This document shows positions 45,733 through 54,113 of a stretch of 64,000 bases of DNA, piece by piece. A program made the translations under genes and the position numbers. This DNA is from Haliscomenobacter hydrossis DSM 1100. GTDB taxonomy: Bacteria > Bacteroidota > Bacteroidia > Chitinophagales > Saprospiraceae. The notes under the pieces were generated by a model, which had not been told where the DNA came from, did not search any database, and saw only the letters and a list, made by a program, of their open reading frames with translations. The stretch spans positions 248,001 through 312,000 of the forward strand of contig NC_015510.1 of the NCBI RefSeq assembly GCF_000212735.1, written 5' to 3'. Numbering within the stretch: the stretch's first letter is position 1; each line of letters begins with the position of its first letter.

Positions 45733-45876
45733 ATGGCCACGCAAAAAAAAGATTTCGACCCGATGAACATGAAATTGCCCTTCCCCTTGGTCGTCATTCA
45801 GGGTAAAAAGCACAAAAAGAAGTGTTGCAAAAAATACAAAAAGGGCAATCGGTGCAAGAGTTGTCCCAATGGGTAG
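45733..45876 (+). CDS. Small Lys/Cys-rich protein
   Basis: A 47-aa protein, start at ATG 45733 (MATQKKDFDPMNMKLPFPLV). The C-terminal half is very basic and has four Cys in KKCCKKYKKGNRCKSCPNG. Similar short proteins with a CCKKYKKG-R-CK-CP tail occur across Bacteroidetes as I recall, function unknown; the cluster could bind metal or nucleic acid. An in-frame ATG at 45640 would add 31 residues but these run through the leader hairpin, so the inner start is preferred. A strong promoter lies about 110 bp upstream. A family B repeat follows. Confidence 0.6.
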   Translation: MATQKKDFDPMNMKLPFPLVVIQGKKHKKKCCKKYKKGNRCKSCPNG

Positions 45877-45921
45877 CCTGAAATTGCAGTACAAGTTGAG
45901 CACCTGCCTACGACGATTTTT

Positions 45922-45992
45922 TCACCAAAGATTACACAGATTTTTTCGTCATGTCCATGAAATCTGTGTAAATCTTTGTAATCCGTGGTGAG
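45922..45992. repeat. Family B hairpin repeat, copy B2
   Basis: TTCACCAAAGATTACACAG pairs with AATCTTTGTAATCCGTGGTG through CACAGATT units; loop GATTTTTTCGTCATGTCCAT. It lies after the small gene. The rest of the 303-bp gap before the metalloprotease holds only the small palindrome at 46010-46022. Confidence 0.7.
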
Positions 45993-46009
45993 ATTGTCTT
46001 TATTTATTT

Positions 46010-46022
46010 CCGCCGCAGGCGG
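46010..46022. repeat. Short CCGCCGCAGGCGG palindrome
   Basis: A small near-palindrome, inverse of the versions at 6663 and 63848; it sits 18 bp after B2. Confidence 0.35.
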
Positions 46023-46179
46023 AGTGTGCCCCCCTTCTCGTCAAAAACACCACCACCCGTGGGCAGATTAGCCCCGCTTGTCGATTTCCCGGCAAAAAAA
46101 CAGATCCATCACATTACAATTCCCAAACTTCTCTATCTTCATCCCTCTAGCCATTACTTACTTTAAACCAAATGTCATA

Positions 46180-48723
46180 ATGAAAAGATTGACAAGCTTA
46201 AGCCTACTGTGTTTATTCATCCTGCTGACGTGTAGCGTTGGCCAGGCACAAGACAAAAAGCCGGATGTTCCGCCAAGTACGCCACCGGCAACACCTGCAA
46301 CACCTCCGGCAGCCCCCAAAAACGAACCCAAGCCCTTCCGTGAAGTCATCACGGCCAAAGCCAAGAGCAGCAAGGGGTTGGTCAACGTGCACAAAGTAGA
46401 CGACAAGTGGTACTTTGAGATTCCCGACAGTGTATTCAACCGCGAGATCATGGCCATCACCCGCTACACCAAAACTGCTGCCGGTGGGGGTATTTTTGGT
46501 GGAGAAGAAATCAACAGCCAGGTGGTTGCCTGGGAGAAAGGCCCAGACAACAAGGTGTTTCTGCGTTCCATCAGTTACATCATCGCCAGTCCGGACAGCA
46601 CCAAGCCGATCTTCAAGGCGGTGAAGAACTCCAGTGTCGATCCAATTATTGGGGCTTTTGATGTCAAATCCATTCGGAAAGACACCTCAATACTCATTGA
46701 AGTGACCGATTTGTTCAAAGGCGACAACCAGGTATTTTCCCTGAGTCCCTTCCTCAAACAATTGTACAAAATCTCGGATTTTAAAGCCGATCGCTCGTAC
46801 ATCCAAAGCATTCGGACCTTTCCGATCAACACCGAAATCCGTACGGTCAAAACCTTTGGCTCCCAATCGCCACCGATCACCCCCTCTCCTATTCCGCAAC
46901 CGGGCGTTTATTTGCCCGCAGGGGTCCAAGCGGGGGTAGTCACCATGGAGTTCAACACCTCCATGATCATTTTGCCCAAAAAGCCCATGCGCAAACGGTT
47001 CTTCGATCCACGCGTAGGGTATTTTTCCAGCAGCTATGGTACGTTTGAGGAAGAATCTCAGAAGTCAGACGAAGAGGTGTTTGCCGTACGTTGGCGCCTG
47101 GAGCCCAAAAACGCTGTCGATGCCCTACGCCAAAAGAAAGGTGAATTGATTGAACCCGCCAAACCGATCATCTATTACATCGACCCGGCTACTCCGGTGA
47201 AATGGCGCAAATACCTCAAACTGGGCGTTGATGATTGGCAAAAAGCCTTTGAAAAAGCCGGTTGGAAAAACGCCATCCGCGGGGAGTACTGGCCCGAGCA
47301 AGACACCACGATGAGCCTGGAAGACGCGCGTTTTTCGGTGATCCGTTATTTTGCTGCTGAAATCCAGAACGCTTACGGCCCCAATGTGAACGACCCGCGC
47401 TCGGGTGAAATCCTGGAAAGCCACATCGGTTGGTACCACAACGTGATGCGTTTGTTGCGCAACTGGTACTTGATCCAAACCGCAGCCTCTGATCCACGCG
47501 CCCGCAAGAAGGATTTTGACGATGAACTCATGGGCCAACTCATCCGCTTTGTGTCGTCACACGAGGTGGGCCACACCCTGGGCTTGCGCCACAACATGGG
47601 AGCCAGCTCGGCTACGCCGGTAGAAAAACTGCGCGACAAAGCCTGGGTAGCTCAAAATGGCCATACCTCCTCGATCATGGACTACGCCCGCTTCAACTAC
47701 GTAGCGCAGCCCGAAGACGGTGTCACCGACTTCTTTCCCCGCATTGGCGACTACGACATCTGGGCCATCGAATGGGGCTACAAGTACTTCGCAGATGCCA
47801 AAAGTGCTGAGGATGAGAAAAAGCTGCTGAACGAAACCACCAAGGAGAAAGTGAAAAATGCCCGTCTGACCTTTGGAACTGAAGTGAGCCCGATGGACCC
47901 ACGTTACCAAACCGAAGACCTGGGCGACAATGCCATGAAGGCTTCCGATTACGGCATTAAAAACCTCAAGCGCATTTTGCCCAACCTGCCCGAATGGAGC
48001 AAGGAAAATGGCGAGAGCTACACCGAATTGGAAGAAATGTACAACAACGTAGTGGCCCAGTTTCGCCGCTATATGGGCCACGTGACCAAAAACGTAGGCG
48101 GCATTTACGACACGCCAAAGACCTACGACATGGCCGGAGCTGTCTACGAAGTAGTGCCCAAAGAGCGCCAAAAAGAGGCGATTGCCTTTTTGAGTACACA
48201 GTTGTTTGAAACGCCCAGCTGGATGCTGGAAGCAAATATCCTGAACAAAATTCGCCCGGATGTCGGGGTAGAAAGCATCAAATCCCTGCAAGAGGGCACC
48301 TTAAACAGCTTGCTGGCAGGTGACCGCATTGTCCGCCTCCTGGAAACGGGTAAGGAAGGCAATTACACCGTTGATGAGTTGATGACGGACTTGCGGAACA
48401 GCATTTGGTCGGAGTTGAAAAGCCAAAAATCCATCGACATCTATCGCCGCAACTTGCAAAAGGTTTTTGTGGAGCGGGCGATCACCATGCTGAGTCCAAA
48501 AGACCCGGCTACCCTTCTGTACGTACCTCCGGGTCAGGCCTACGGCTTTGCCACTCGTCGGGTGGATCTGAAGACCACCGATTTGCCTTCGATTACCCGT
48601 GGGCATCTAGAATCACTGTTGTCGGAAATTCGGGCAACGATTGGTTCTGCACCGGACAAAATGAGCCGTTATCATTTGGAAGATGTGGCGAATCGGATTG
48701 ATACGGCATTGCATCCGAAGTAG
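46180..48723 (+). CDS. Secreted zinc metalloprotease (DUF5117/DUF5118 type)
   Basis: 847 aa from Met at 46180, which starts a signal peptide (MKRLTSLSLLCLFILLTC), followed by a Pro/Ala-rich linker. The zinc site is of the extended metzincin form, HEVGHTLGLRHN (H461, E462, H465, H471), with a Met further on in SIMDYARFNYV as a Met-turn. The layout (N-terminal DUF5118/DUF5117-like beta region, catalytic domain, helical tail) matches the large secreted proteases common in Bacteroidetes. A possible lipobox (LLTC) is present at residue 18, so it may be lipid-anchored. It is followed by a family B repeat and pnuC. Confidence 0.9.
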   Translation: MKRLTSLSLLCLFILLTCSVGQAQDKKPDVPPSTPPATPATPPAAPKNEPKPFREVITAKAKSSKGLVNVHKVDDKWYFEIPDSVFNREIMAITRYTKTAAGGGIFGGEEINSQVVAWEKGPDNKVFLRSISYIIASPDSTKPIFKAVKNSSVDPIIGAFDVKSIRKDTSILIEVTDLFKGDNQVFSLSPFLKQLYKISDFKADRSYIQSIRTFPINTEIRTVKTFGSQSPPITPSPIPQPGVYLPAGVQAGVVTMEFNTSMIILPKKPMRKRFFDPRVGYFSSSYGTFEEESQKSDEEVFAVRWRLEPKNAVDALRQKKGELIEPAKPIIYYIDPATPVKWRKYLKLGVDDWQKAFEKAGWKNAIRGEYWPEQDTTMSLEDARFSVIRYFAAEIQNAYGPNVNDPRSGEILESHIGWYHNVMRLLRNWYLIQTAASDPRARKKDFDDELMGQLIRFVSSHEVGHTLGLRHNMGASSATPVEKLRDKAWVAQNGHTSSIMDYARFNYVAQPEDGVTDFFPRIGDYDIWAIEWGYKYFADAKSAEDEKKLLNETTKEKVKNARLTFGTEVSPMDPRYQTEDLGDNAMKASDYGIKNLKRILPNLPEWSKENGESYTELEEMYNNVVAQFRRYMGHVTKNVGGIYDTPKTYDMAGAVYEVVPKERQKEAIAFLSTQLFETPSWMLEANILNKIRPDVGVESIKSLQEGTLNSLLAGDRIVRLLETGKEGNYTVDELMTDLRNSIWSELKSQKSIDIYRRNLQKVFVERAITMLSPKDPATLLYVPPGQAYGFATRRVDLKTTDLPSITRGHLESLLSEIRATIGSAPDKMSRYHLEDVANRIDTALHPK

Positions 48724-48814
48724 TTTTATTTCACCACAGATTCGCACAGATTCACACAGAAAAAATCTGTGAAAATCTGTGAAAAAATCCGTGTGAATCT
48801 GTGGTGAAATAAAA
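48724..48814. repeat. Family B hairpin repeat, copy B3
   Basis: Starts on the base after the protease stop. TTTTATTTCACCACAGATTC pairs with GAATCTGTGGTGAAATAAAA (20 of 20), with CACAGA/TCTGTG units inside. It lies between the protease and pnuC. Confidence 0.8.
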
Positions 48815-48846
48815 ACATCCAACCTTGCGGTAAAAAGCATCACCCT

Positions 48847-49527
48847 ATGTCTACCCCCATCCGCTGGAACACCTACGAAATCAGTTGGTTGCTCATTTTT
48901 TCCATCATTGCCATGGTATTGAGCATTTTGTGGAAGAACTCCTGGTTTGATTTTAGTGTGTTTCTTTCTGGCGTGCTGTGTGTGGTACTTGCTGCGAAAG
49001 GCCATGTTTGGACCTATTTTTTTGGCATGTACAACTCCTTTGCTTATGCTTATTTGGCTTACAACAATGGGCTATTTGGTGAAATGGGCTTGAATCTTTT
49101 CTTTTTTGTGCCCATGAACATCGTAGGCTATCTGTTGTGGAAACCCAACTTGGACGGAACCTACGTGCAAATGCGGGCAATGGCCAGTCCACAAACCCTG
49201 CTCGTCGTTCTTACAAATTTACTGGGCATTGCCATCATGGGCTATTTTTTGGCCAAAATACCGGGTCAAAACACCCCCTATATCGACGCCACGACCAATG
49301 TCCTCTCCATTGTCGCCACTATCCTGATGGTATTCCGCTACCGCGAACAATGGCTCTTGTACATCCTGTTGAACATTTTTACGGTCTTGATGTGGAGCAT
49401 CCGCACGGCCGAGGGCAGCGCTGAAGGGCCATTGATGATCGTGATGTGGACGGCGTATTTGATCAATGCGGGATATGGGTATTACAATTGGAGCATAGGG
49501 GCAAAACAAAATTCCATGTTCGTTTAA
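48847..49527 (+). CDS. pnuC: PnuC-type nicotinamide riboside transporter
   Basis: A 226-aa inner-membrane protein with about seven helices. Family-like stretches include KNSWFDFSVFLSGVLCVVLA, GMYNSFAYAYLAYNNGLFGE, NIVGYLLWK and the C-terminal REQWLLYILLNIFTVLMW. PnuC carries nicotinamide riboside (or other vitamin nucleosides in related Pnu proteins) by facilitated diffusion, trapped by phosphorylation. The next gene is a NadR-type kinase/adenylyltransferase, which fixes the substrate here as nicotinamide riboside with good confidence. A family B hairpin lies between the two. Confidence 0.93.
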   Translation: MSTPIRWNTYEISWLLIFSIIAMVLSILWKNSWFDFSVFLSGVLCVVLAAKGHVWTYFFGMYNSFAYAYLAYNNGLFGEMGLNLFFFVPMNIVGYLLWKPNLDGTYVQMRAMASPQTLLVVLTNLLGIAIMGYFLAKIPGQNTPYIDATTNVLSIVATILMVFRYREQWLLYILLNIFTVLMWSIRTAEGSAEGPLMIVMWTAYLINAGYGYYNWSIGAKQNSMFV

Positions 49528-49614
49528 ATTCACCACAAATTCACACGGATGAACACAGATTTTATAAATATTGTACAAAAATCTGTGTCAATCTGTGTTC
49601 ATCTGTGGTGAAAA
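49528..49614. repeat. Family B hairpin repeat, copy B4
   Basis: TTCACCACAAATTCACACGG pairs with ATCTGTGTTCATCTGTGGTG and flanks. It begins at the pnuC stop and ends 9 bp before the nadR ATG, so nadR would be translated from just beyond a hairpin. Confidence 0.75.
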
Positions 49615-49622
49615 AAATAGCC

Positions 49623-50636
49623 ATGAAAACAACCGGTTTAACCCTTGGCAAATACGCTCCCTTCCACCGTGGCCACCAATACGTATTTGATACGGCCTTG
49701 GCGGAATGTGACGAACTCGTGGTGTTGATTTACGACACCACCATTACGCCCATTCCCTTGAGTGTACGCGCCCGCTGGATCAGGACTTTGTACCCTCAGG
49801 TTACAGTTATTGAAGCCTGGGATGGCCCCGAGGGATACTCCAACGAACGCGCCTTTGAAATCATACAAGAGCAGTACATCCTCAAAATACTGGCGGGACG
49901 CAACATCACCCATTTTTACAGCAGCGAGTTTTATGGTGACCACGTCAGCAAGGCCCTGGGTGCCATCGATCGGCGTTTGGATGAAAAGCGGACTGCCGTA
50001 CCCATTTCTGCCACGCTGATTCGGGAGAATCCCTGGCAGTACCGGCCTTTCGTTGCCGATGTGGTGTACCGGGATTTGATCACCAAAGTAGTATTTGTGG
50101 GGGCAATGTCGACGGGAAAATCAACCATCACCGAGGCTTTGGCCAAAAAATACCAGACCAGTTTTGCCCCCGAATACGGACGCGAATACTGGACGCAGCA
50201 CCAAGTAGATCGCCGCATCAGTTTTGCAGCTTTTGACGAAATTGCAGTGGGGCATCAGGAGCGTGAAGAAGCTGCCCTGCGCCAGGCCAACCGCTACCTG
50301 TTTGTGGACACCAATGCGATTACGACTTATCAGTACGCCCTGGACTACCACGGCAAAGCGCCACAGTTGTTGACCCAACTGGCCTTGGAAAATGCCCAGC
50401 GTTACGACCTGTTTTTCCTGTGCGGTACCGACATTCCTTACCACGATACCTGGGACCGCAGCGGCGACCAAAAACGGCAGGTTTTTCAAAAAAAGATCAT
50501 CGCGGATTTGAAGGAACGTCGGATTCCGTACCTCACCCTCAGCGGGAGTTTGGAGGCGCGGATGGCAACCGTGAAAAGCGTGCTGGAGCGGTTTGTGCCT
50601 TACGAAAATTTCTTTGGGAACACTTTGAATTTTTAA
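49623..50636 (+). CDS. nadR: NadR-type NMN adenylyltransferase / ribosylnicotinamide kinase
   Basis: A 337-aa bifunctional enzyme of NAD salvage. Start at ATG 49623 directly before GLTLGKYAPFHRGH, the nucleotidyltransferase HxGH-type motif (H15, H18). The second half is a P-loop kinase with GAMSTGKST (K166) and acidic FVDTNAITTYQYAL. The E. coli N-terminal repressor HTH is absent, so this is a pure enzyme. It turns nicotinamide riboside from PnuC into NMN and NAD. The frame extends upstream to 49446 but overlaps pnuC and the repeat. Element copy 3 lies downstream. Confidence 0.93.
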   Translation: MKTTGLTLGKYAPFHRGHQYVFDTALAECDELVVLIYDTTITPIPLSVRARWIRTLYPQVTVIEAWDGPEGYSNERAFEIIQEQYILKILAGRNITHFYSSEFYGDHVSKALGAIDRRLDEKRTAVPISATLIRENPWQYRPFVADVVYRDLITKVVFVGAMSTGKSTITEALAKKYQTSFAPEYGREYWTQHQVDRRISFAAFDEIAVGHQEREEAALRQANRYLFVDTNAITTYQYALDYHGKAPQLLTQLALENAQRYDLFFLCGTDIPYHDTWDRSGDQKRQVFQKKIIADLKERRIPYLTLSGSLEARMATVKSVLERFVPYENFFGNTLNF

Positions 50637-50663
50637 GTCTTTCACTACAACGCTTTTATTCAG

Positions 50664-50827
50664 TAGACTTGTTGTAATGGGAGCGCTTGAGATCAAAAAT
50701 AAGGGATTTTTTTCCTGATTGAGGCTTATTTTAGAGTGCGTAGCAGCGCTACGGACGAAAAAATAAACGAAAAACAGGGAAAAAAGACCATTTTTGAGCC
50801 AAGCAGTCTCCCGTTACAACAAGTCTA
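50664..50827. repeat. About 160-bp hairpin element, copy 3
   Basis: A 164-bp element: TAGACTTGTTGTAATGGGAG (50664-50683) pairs with CTCCCGTTACAACAAGTCTA (50808-50827), 19 of 20. Inner pairs include GATCAAAAAT with ATTTTTGAGC, and the centre is CGTAGCAGCGCTACGG. It lies between convergent nadR and the amylase gene, ending 3 bp before the amylase stop. Confidence 0.8.
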
Positions 50828-50830
50828 GTA

Positions 50831-53671
50831 TCACTGCACCACCACCGCCTGACTCAAGACCCAGCGCCCCACCTGCATCCGCAAGTAATACAAACCAGGG
50901 CTCAATTTTTCATTCCATTTAACCTGTTGCGGTCCAGCGCCCATTTGTCCTTGCGCCAGGGTTGTCACTACCTGCCCCAGGTTGTTGAACAACTGTACCT
51001 TTACCCATTCCGCTTCGGGCAAGGTAAAACGCACTTGTATGGCCCCTTGGGTGGGGTTTGGGAAAACTTCCAATTGGTGCCGGGCCTGTAATTCCTCCCG
51101 CGTATTGGTCAGAATCAAAGTTGGGGCATTGGGTAATTTTCTGGACGTCCACATATTGTACTGTCCGGCCTGGAAGCTGATCGTTTGGCTGGTTCCAGTC
51201 ACCGTAATGCTATCTCGGGTGAAGTAATTGTACCACTTGCCCGCTGCCGGGAAATTCACCGTAAATGAACTGCTGCTTACGCCAAAATTACCTGCCACGA
51301 CTACATTCAAGTCGGCACTGCGCAAAATGGTTTGTTTTTCGCTACTGGAACTTAGCTGCGCCGTAAAATCTTTGGTGTGAAAAACTTCGTAGTTTTTGCG
51401 CAGAAACAACAGACTGCGCGTCACCTCGAACAATTGTTTGCGCTCGGGTTGATTGAGGTAATCCCAACGAATGGGTTTGGGGTCAAGGCGACAAGCGTTA
51501 TTCACCGTACCATTGGTGCAATGATTGATCGAATAATCGTAGCCCAATTCCCCAAATTGCCAGAGCATTTTTGGCCCGGGTATGCTGTAAAACAATACCG
51601 CAGCCAACTCTTGTCGCTTGAGCGCAGTGCTCGTATTTTTTACCGAATACCCACCCGCTTCATTGCCAAACTGGAGGTTTTTATACATCAAACGCTCCTC
51701 GTCGTGGCTTTCCATGTAATTAATGGCCCCGGGATTGGTCCAACCACGCGTACGGTAATCCAGCCCACTCAGGTTGTTGGCATAGCCCATGGTCGCTTCG
51801 TTGAATTGAAAATTATGATTGCCCCACACCAGCATGCCGTTGTTGATGAGTTCGGTCTCTTCATTGTTGTCGGCAAAATGTTCGAGGATGATGTAGGCAT
51901 CCGTGGAATTGGAGCGAATAAAGCCTGCATAGTCATTCCAAATGGCAACCCGCGACGCGTCGTAGTTGCCCCAAAGTGGAACGTTGCCCAGGGTTTGTTT
52001 TTGGGTAAAACCTTTGGACAAATCGAAACGGAAACCATCCACTCTGTATTCGGCAAGCCAAAACTGGAGAACTTTTTTGACAAACTCCTTGGTAGCAATG
52101 CTTTCATGGTTGAAATCGTAGCCCACGTTAAAATCGTGTTTGGCCGTAACGTTCAACCACGGATTGTCGGCACTGGGGCGGAAATTGGCATCGTCCCAAT
52201 AGAGTTGAGCCAGGGGGCTTTGGCTAAAAGCGTGGTTGAACACCACATCCAGAATCACCGCAATGCCCCGCGCGTGGCAAGCATCGACAAATTCCTTGAA
52301 TTTTTCGGGTGTACCGTAGTACTTGTCCAGCGCCATGTGGTACGAGGGGTTGTAGCCCCAGGAAACATTGCCCTCGAACTCGTTGATGGGCATCAGCTCG
52401 ATGGCATTGATGCCCAGGCCTTGGAAATAATTCAGGGTATCGATCAAACTTTGGTAATCGTGCCGCGCTGTAAAGTCGCGCAAGAGCAATTCGTATACCA
52501 CCAGTTTTTCTTTGGCCGGGCGCTGGAAATTGTCAATTTTCCAGGGGTATACCGCTTTGCCGGGCTGCATCACGGAGACGATACCCGTGGTTTTCCCGCT
52601 AGGATAAGCAGGCAGATTGGGAAAGGTTTGGGCACTGATAAAACGATCATTGTCGGGATCGAGCACTAGCGTGCTGTACGGGTCGCCAATGCGGCGGGTG
52701 CCGTCTACTACGTATTGAAAGCGGTAGGTTTCACCAGATTTGAGCGCAGGCAGGTCTATCCAGTGGATGAGGCCACTGATGCTGCGGTTGAGTAAATATT
52801 CTGCGGAAATGGTCCAATCATTGAAGTCGCCAATGACGTAAATACCTACTTTACCCGGCGCATACAAGGCAAGGGTTACTTTATCACCCGAGGCCCAGTA
52901 ATTGATGCCCAACTGCGTACCCCCCGGCGGATCCTGTGGGGCTTTCACGATGGGCACGAGGTAATTAAAAGTTTCGGTATCCCGCGCCGTGGCCGTGGCG
53001 GCAATGAACTGCACCTTGTGGTTGCCAGGGGCTCCAGCCAATAAGTTGTAATTGAGTTCTAAACCCGTGGATTGACTCAACACCTGACCATTATCCAACA
53101 AGGAAAGTTCGGCGCTTTCCGACACCACTGCCCGCACCGGGATGGAAGTTCCTTCCGCGACCACTTGATTGCGATTGCTGGGGGTTATGAGTGCCGTCAG
53201 CAGTCCGCTTTGGTTGTACACATCCAGGAAAAAGTCTTTGCTTCCGGTGTCTTTGCCTTCTCTATTGCCCGCTGCATTACGGAATACAAAGGCCATTTTT
53301 TGCACCACAGTGCTGCCCGTGACGCCGTAAAAACCTTTGATGCTCGGTTTCACTTCGTACTTGTATACGTTCGGGCGACCAGCTACGGGGCTCATCGCCC
53401 AGTTGGCATTGGCTTGTCCCCAGGTGGTGACTACGTTTTTCCAATCACTGGTTGAGGTACTAGCATTGGTGAGGACTCCGGTGTGAACGTATACCGTGCA
53501 ATTGCAATCTTTGAGTCCGCCAGTACCCAGCGCAGCATCAAAATATACGGTTACGGGTTGGTCGGGCCGTGGGAAAAAGGGCTCCGTCCAAACAACCTGG
53601 GAAAAGGAAGTACTGGTTACAATGCACAGGGTGAGCATTGCCAGCCAGTGGGTGGTTTTGTTCGGTTTCAT
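50831..53671 (-). CDS. Secreted GH13 alpha-amylase with T9SS type A tail
   Basis: A 946-aa protein with a signal peptide (MKPNKTTHWLAMLTLCIVTS). Order: N-terminal beta domain(s) (residues about 28-240), a CBM48-like module (YAPGKVGIYVIGDFNDW), the GH13 barrel, and a C-terminal type A sorting domain (VFPNPTQGAIQVRF...GLYYLRMQ). Catalytic residues: nucleophile D550 (FRFDLSKGF), acid E597 (IILEHFADN) and D657 (ESHDEE). It should degrade alpha-glucans such as starch or glycogen outside the cell, attached or released by the type IX system. It differs from the amylosucrase-like enzyme near the right edge, which has no signal peptide. Confidence 0.92.
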   Translation of the reverse strand: MKPNKTTHWLAMLTLCIVTSTSFSQVVWTEPFFPRPDQPVTVYFDAALGTGGLKDCNCTVYVHTGVLTNASTSTSDWKNVVTTWGQANANWAMSPVAGRPNVYKYEVKPSIKGFYGVTGSTVVQKMAFVFRNAAGNREGKDTGSKDFFLDVYNQSGLLTALITPSNRNQVVAEGTSIPVRAVVSESAELSLLDNGQVLSQSTGLELNYNLLAGAPGNHKVQFIAATATARDTETFNYLVPIVKAPQDPPGGTQLGINYWASGDKVTLALYAPGKVGIYVIGDFNDWTISAEYLLNRSISGLIHWIDLPALKSGETYRFQYVVDGTRRIGDPYSTLVLDPDNDRFISAQTFPNLPAYPSGKTTGIVSVMQPGKAVYPWKIDNFQRPAKEKLVVYELLLRDFTARHDYQSLIDTLNYFQGLGINAIELMPINEFEGNVSWGYNPSYHMALDKYYGTPEKFKEFVDACHARGIAVILDVVFNHAFSQSPLAQLYWDDANFRPSADNPWLNVTAKHDFNVGYDFNHESIATKEFVKKVLQFWLAEYRVDGFRFDLSKGFTQKQTLGNVPLWGNYDASRVAIWNDYAGFIRSNSTDAYIILEHFADNNEETELINNGMLVWGNHNFQFNEATMGYANNLSGLDYRTRGWTNPGAINYMESHDEERLMYKNLQFGNEAGGYSVKNTSTALKRQELAAVLFYSIPGPKMLWQFGELGYDYSINHCTNGTVNNACRLDPKPIRWDYLNQPERKQLFEVTRSLLFLRKNYEVFHTKDFTAQLSSSSEKQTILRSADLNVVVAGNFGVSSSSFTVNFPAAGKWYNYFTRDSITVTGTSQTISFQAGQYNMWTSRKLPNAPTLILTNTREELQARHQLEVFPNPTQGAIQVRFTLPEAEWVKVQLFNNLGQVVTTLAQGQMGAGPQQVKWNEKLSPGLYYLRMQVGRWVLSQAVVVQ

Positions 53672-53797
53672 GCTAATCTATGGTTTCAGGTCGGCAAGAT
53701 AGGGGGATGTGCGGGGAATTGCAAGACGGGAAGACGGCAAATGGGTGAAAAAGGGGGCTGGGGTGGGGTCTATTGGTGCTAAGCTTAACGCTTTTGC

Positions 53798-54056
53798 GCA
53801 GCTGCGCTGCTTGATTTTTTCACCACGACGACACGACGACACGACGTTTTTCGCGCTTCGCGCTTCAAAAAAGGGGCTGTATCATAAGGTCGAAAAATTA
53901 TAAAATTTAAAAATTAAGTTATTTTTTAGAATCTAAAAACAAGCTGAATAAATAATTGAATAAATCAACATGTTTTTAAATTGCCTGCTTATGATACAGC
54001 CCCTGGTGTGGAGCAAAACGTCGTATCGTCGGTCGTCGGTCGTCGTGGTGAAAAAA
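53798..54056. repeat. Family A hairpin repeat, copy A3 (inverted, interrupted)
   Basis: The left part GCAGCTGCGCTGCTTG then ATTTTTT is the exact reverse complement of the right end of A2, followed by CACGACGACACGACG units. The right arm, CGTCGTATCGTCGGTCGTCG, is at 54019-54047. A 131-bp MITE-like element splits the centre (53873-54003). Together they fill the 442-bp gap between the amylase and the second caspase gene. Confidence 0.7.
53873..54003. mobile_element. 131-bp MITE-like element inside A3
   Basis: Perfect 16-bp terminal inverted repeats GGGGCTGTATCATAAG (53873-53888) and CTTATGATACAGCCCC (53988-54003) enclose a 99-bp AT-rich core with no open frame. Size, terminal repeats and placement within another repeat fit a nonautonomous transposable element. 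The GGGGCTGT end resembles IS1182-type ends (from memory). A clear target duplication is not seen. Confidence 0.7.
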
Positions 54057-54113
54057 CATTACTGCGTTTCGATACCCTTTTTGGAATAGACGTTGAGCCT
54101 CATTTTAGTGCCC

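Noticed and set aside
45556-45903. 115-aa minus-strand open frame
   Set aside because: Overlaps the Lys/Cys-rich small gene and its promoter in antisense; no recognisable features, and the plus strand has a full promoter.
53873-54003. Target-site duplication of the MITE
   Set aside because: The flanks CTTCAAAAAA and TGGTGTGGAG do not show a repeat, so none is claimed.
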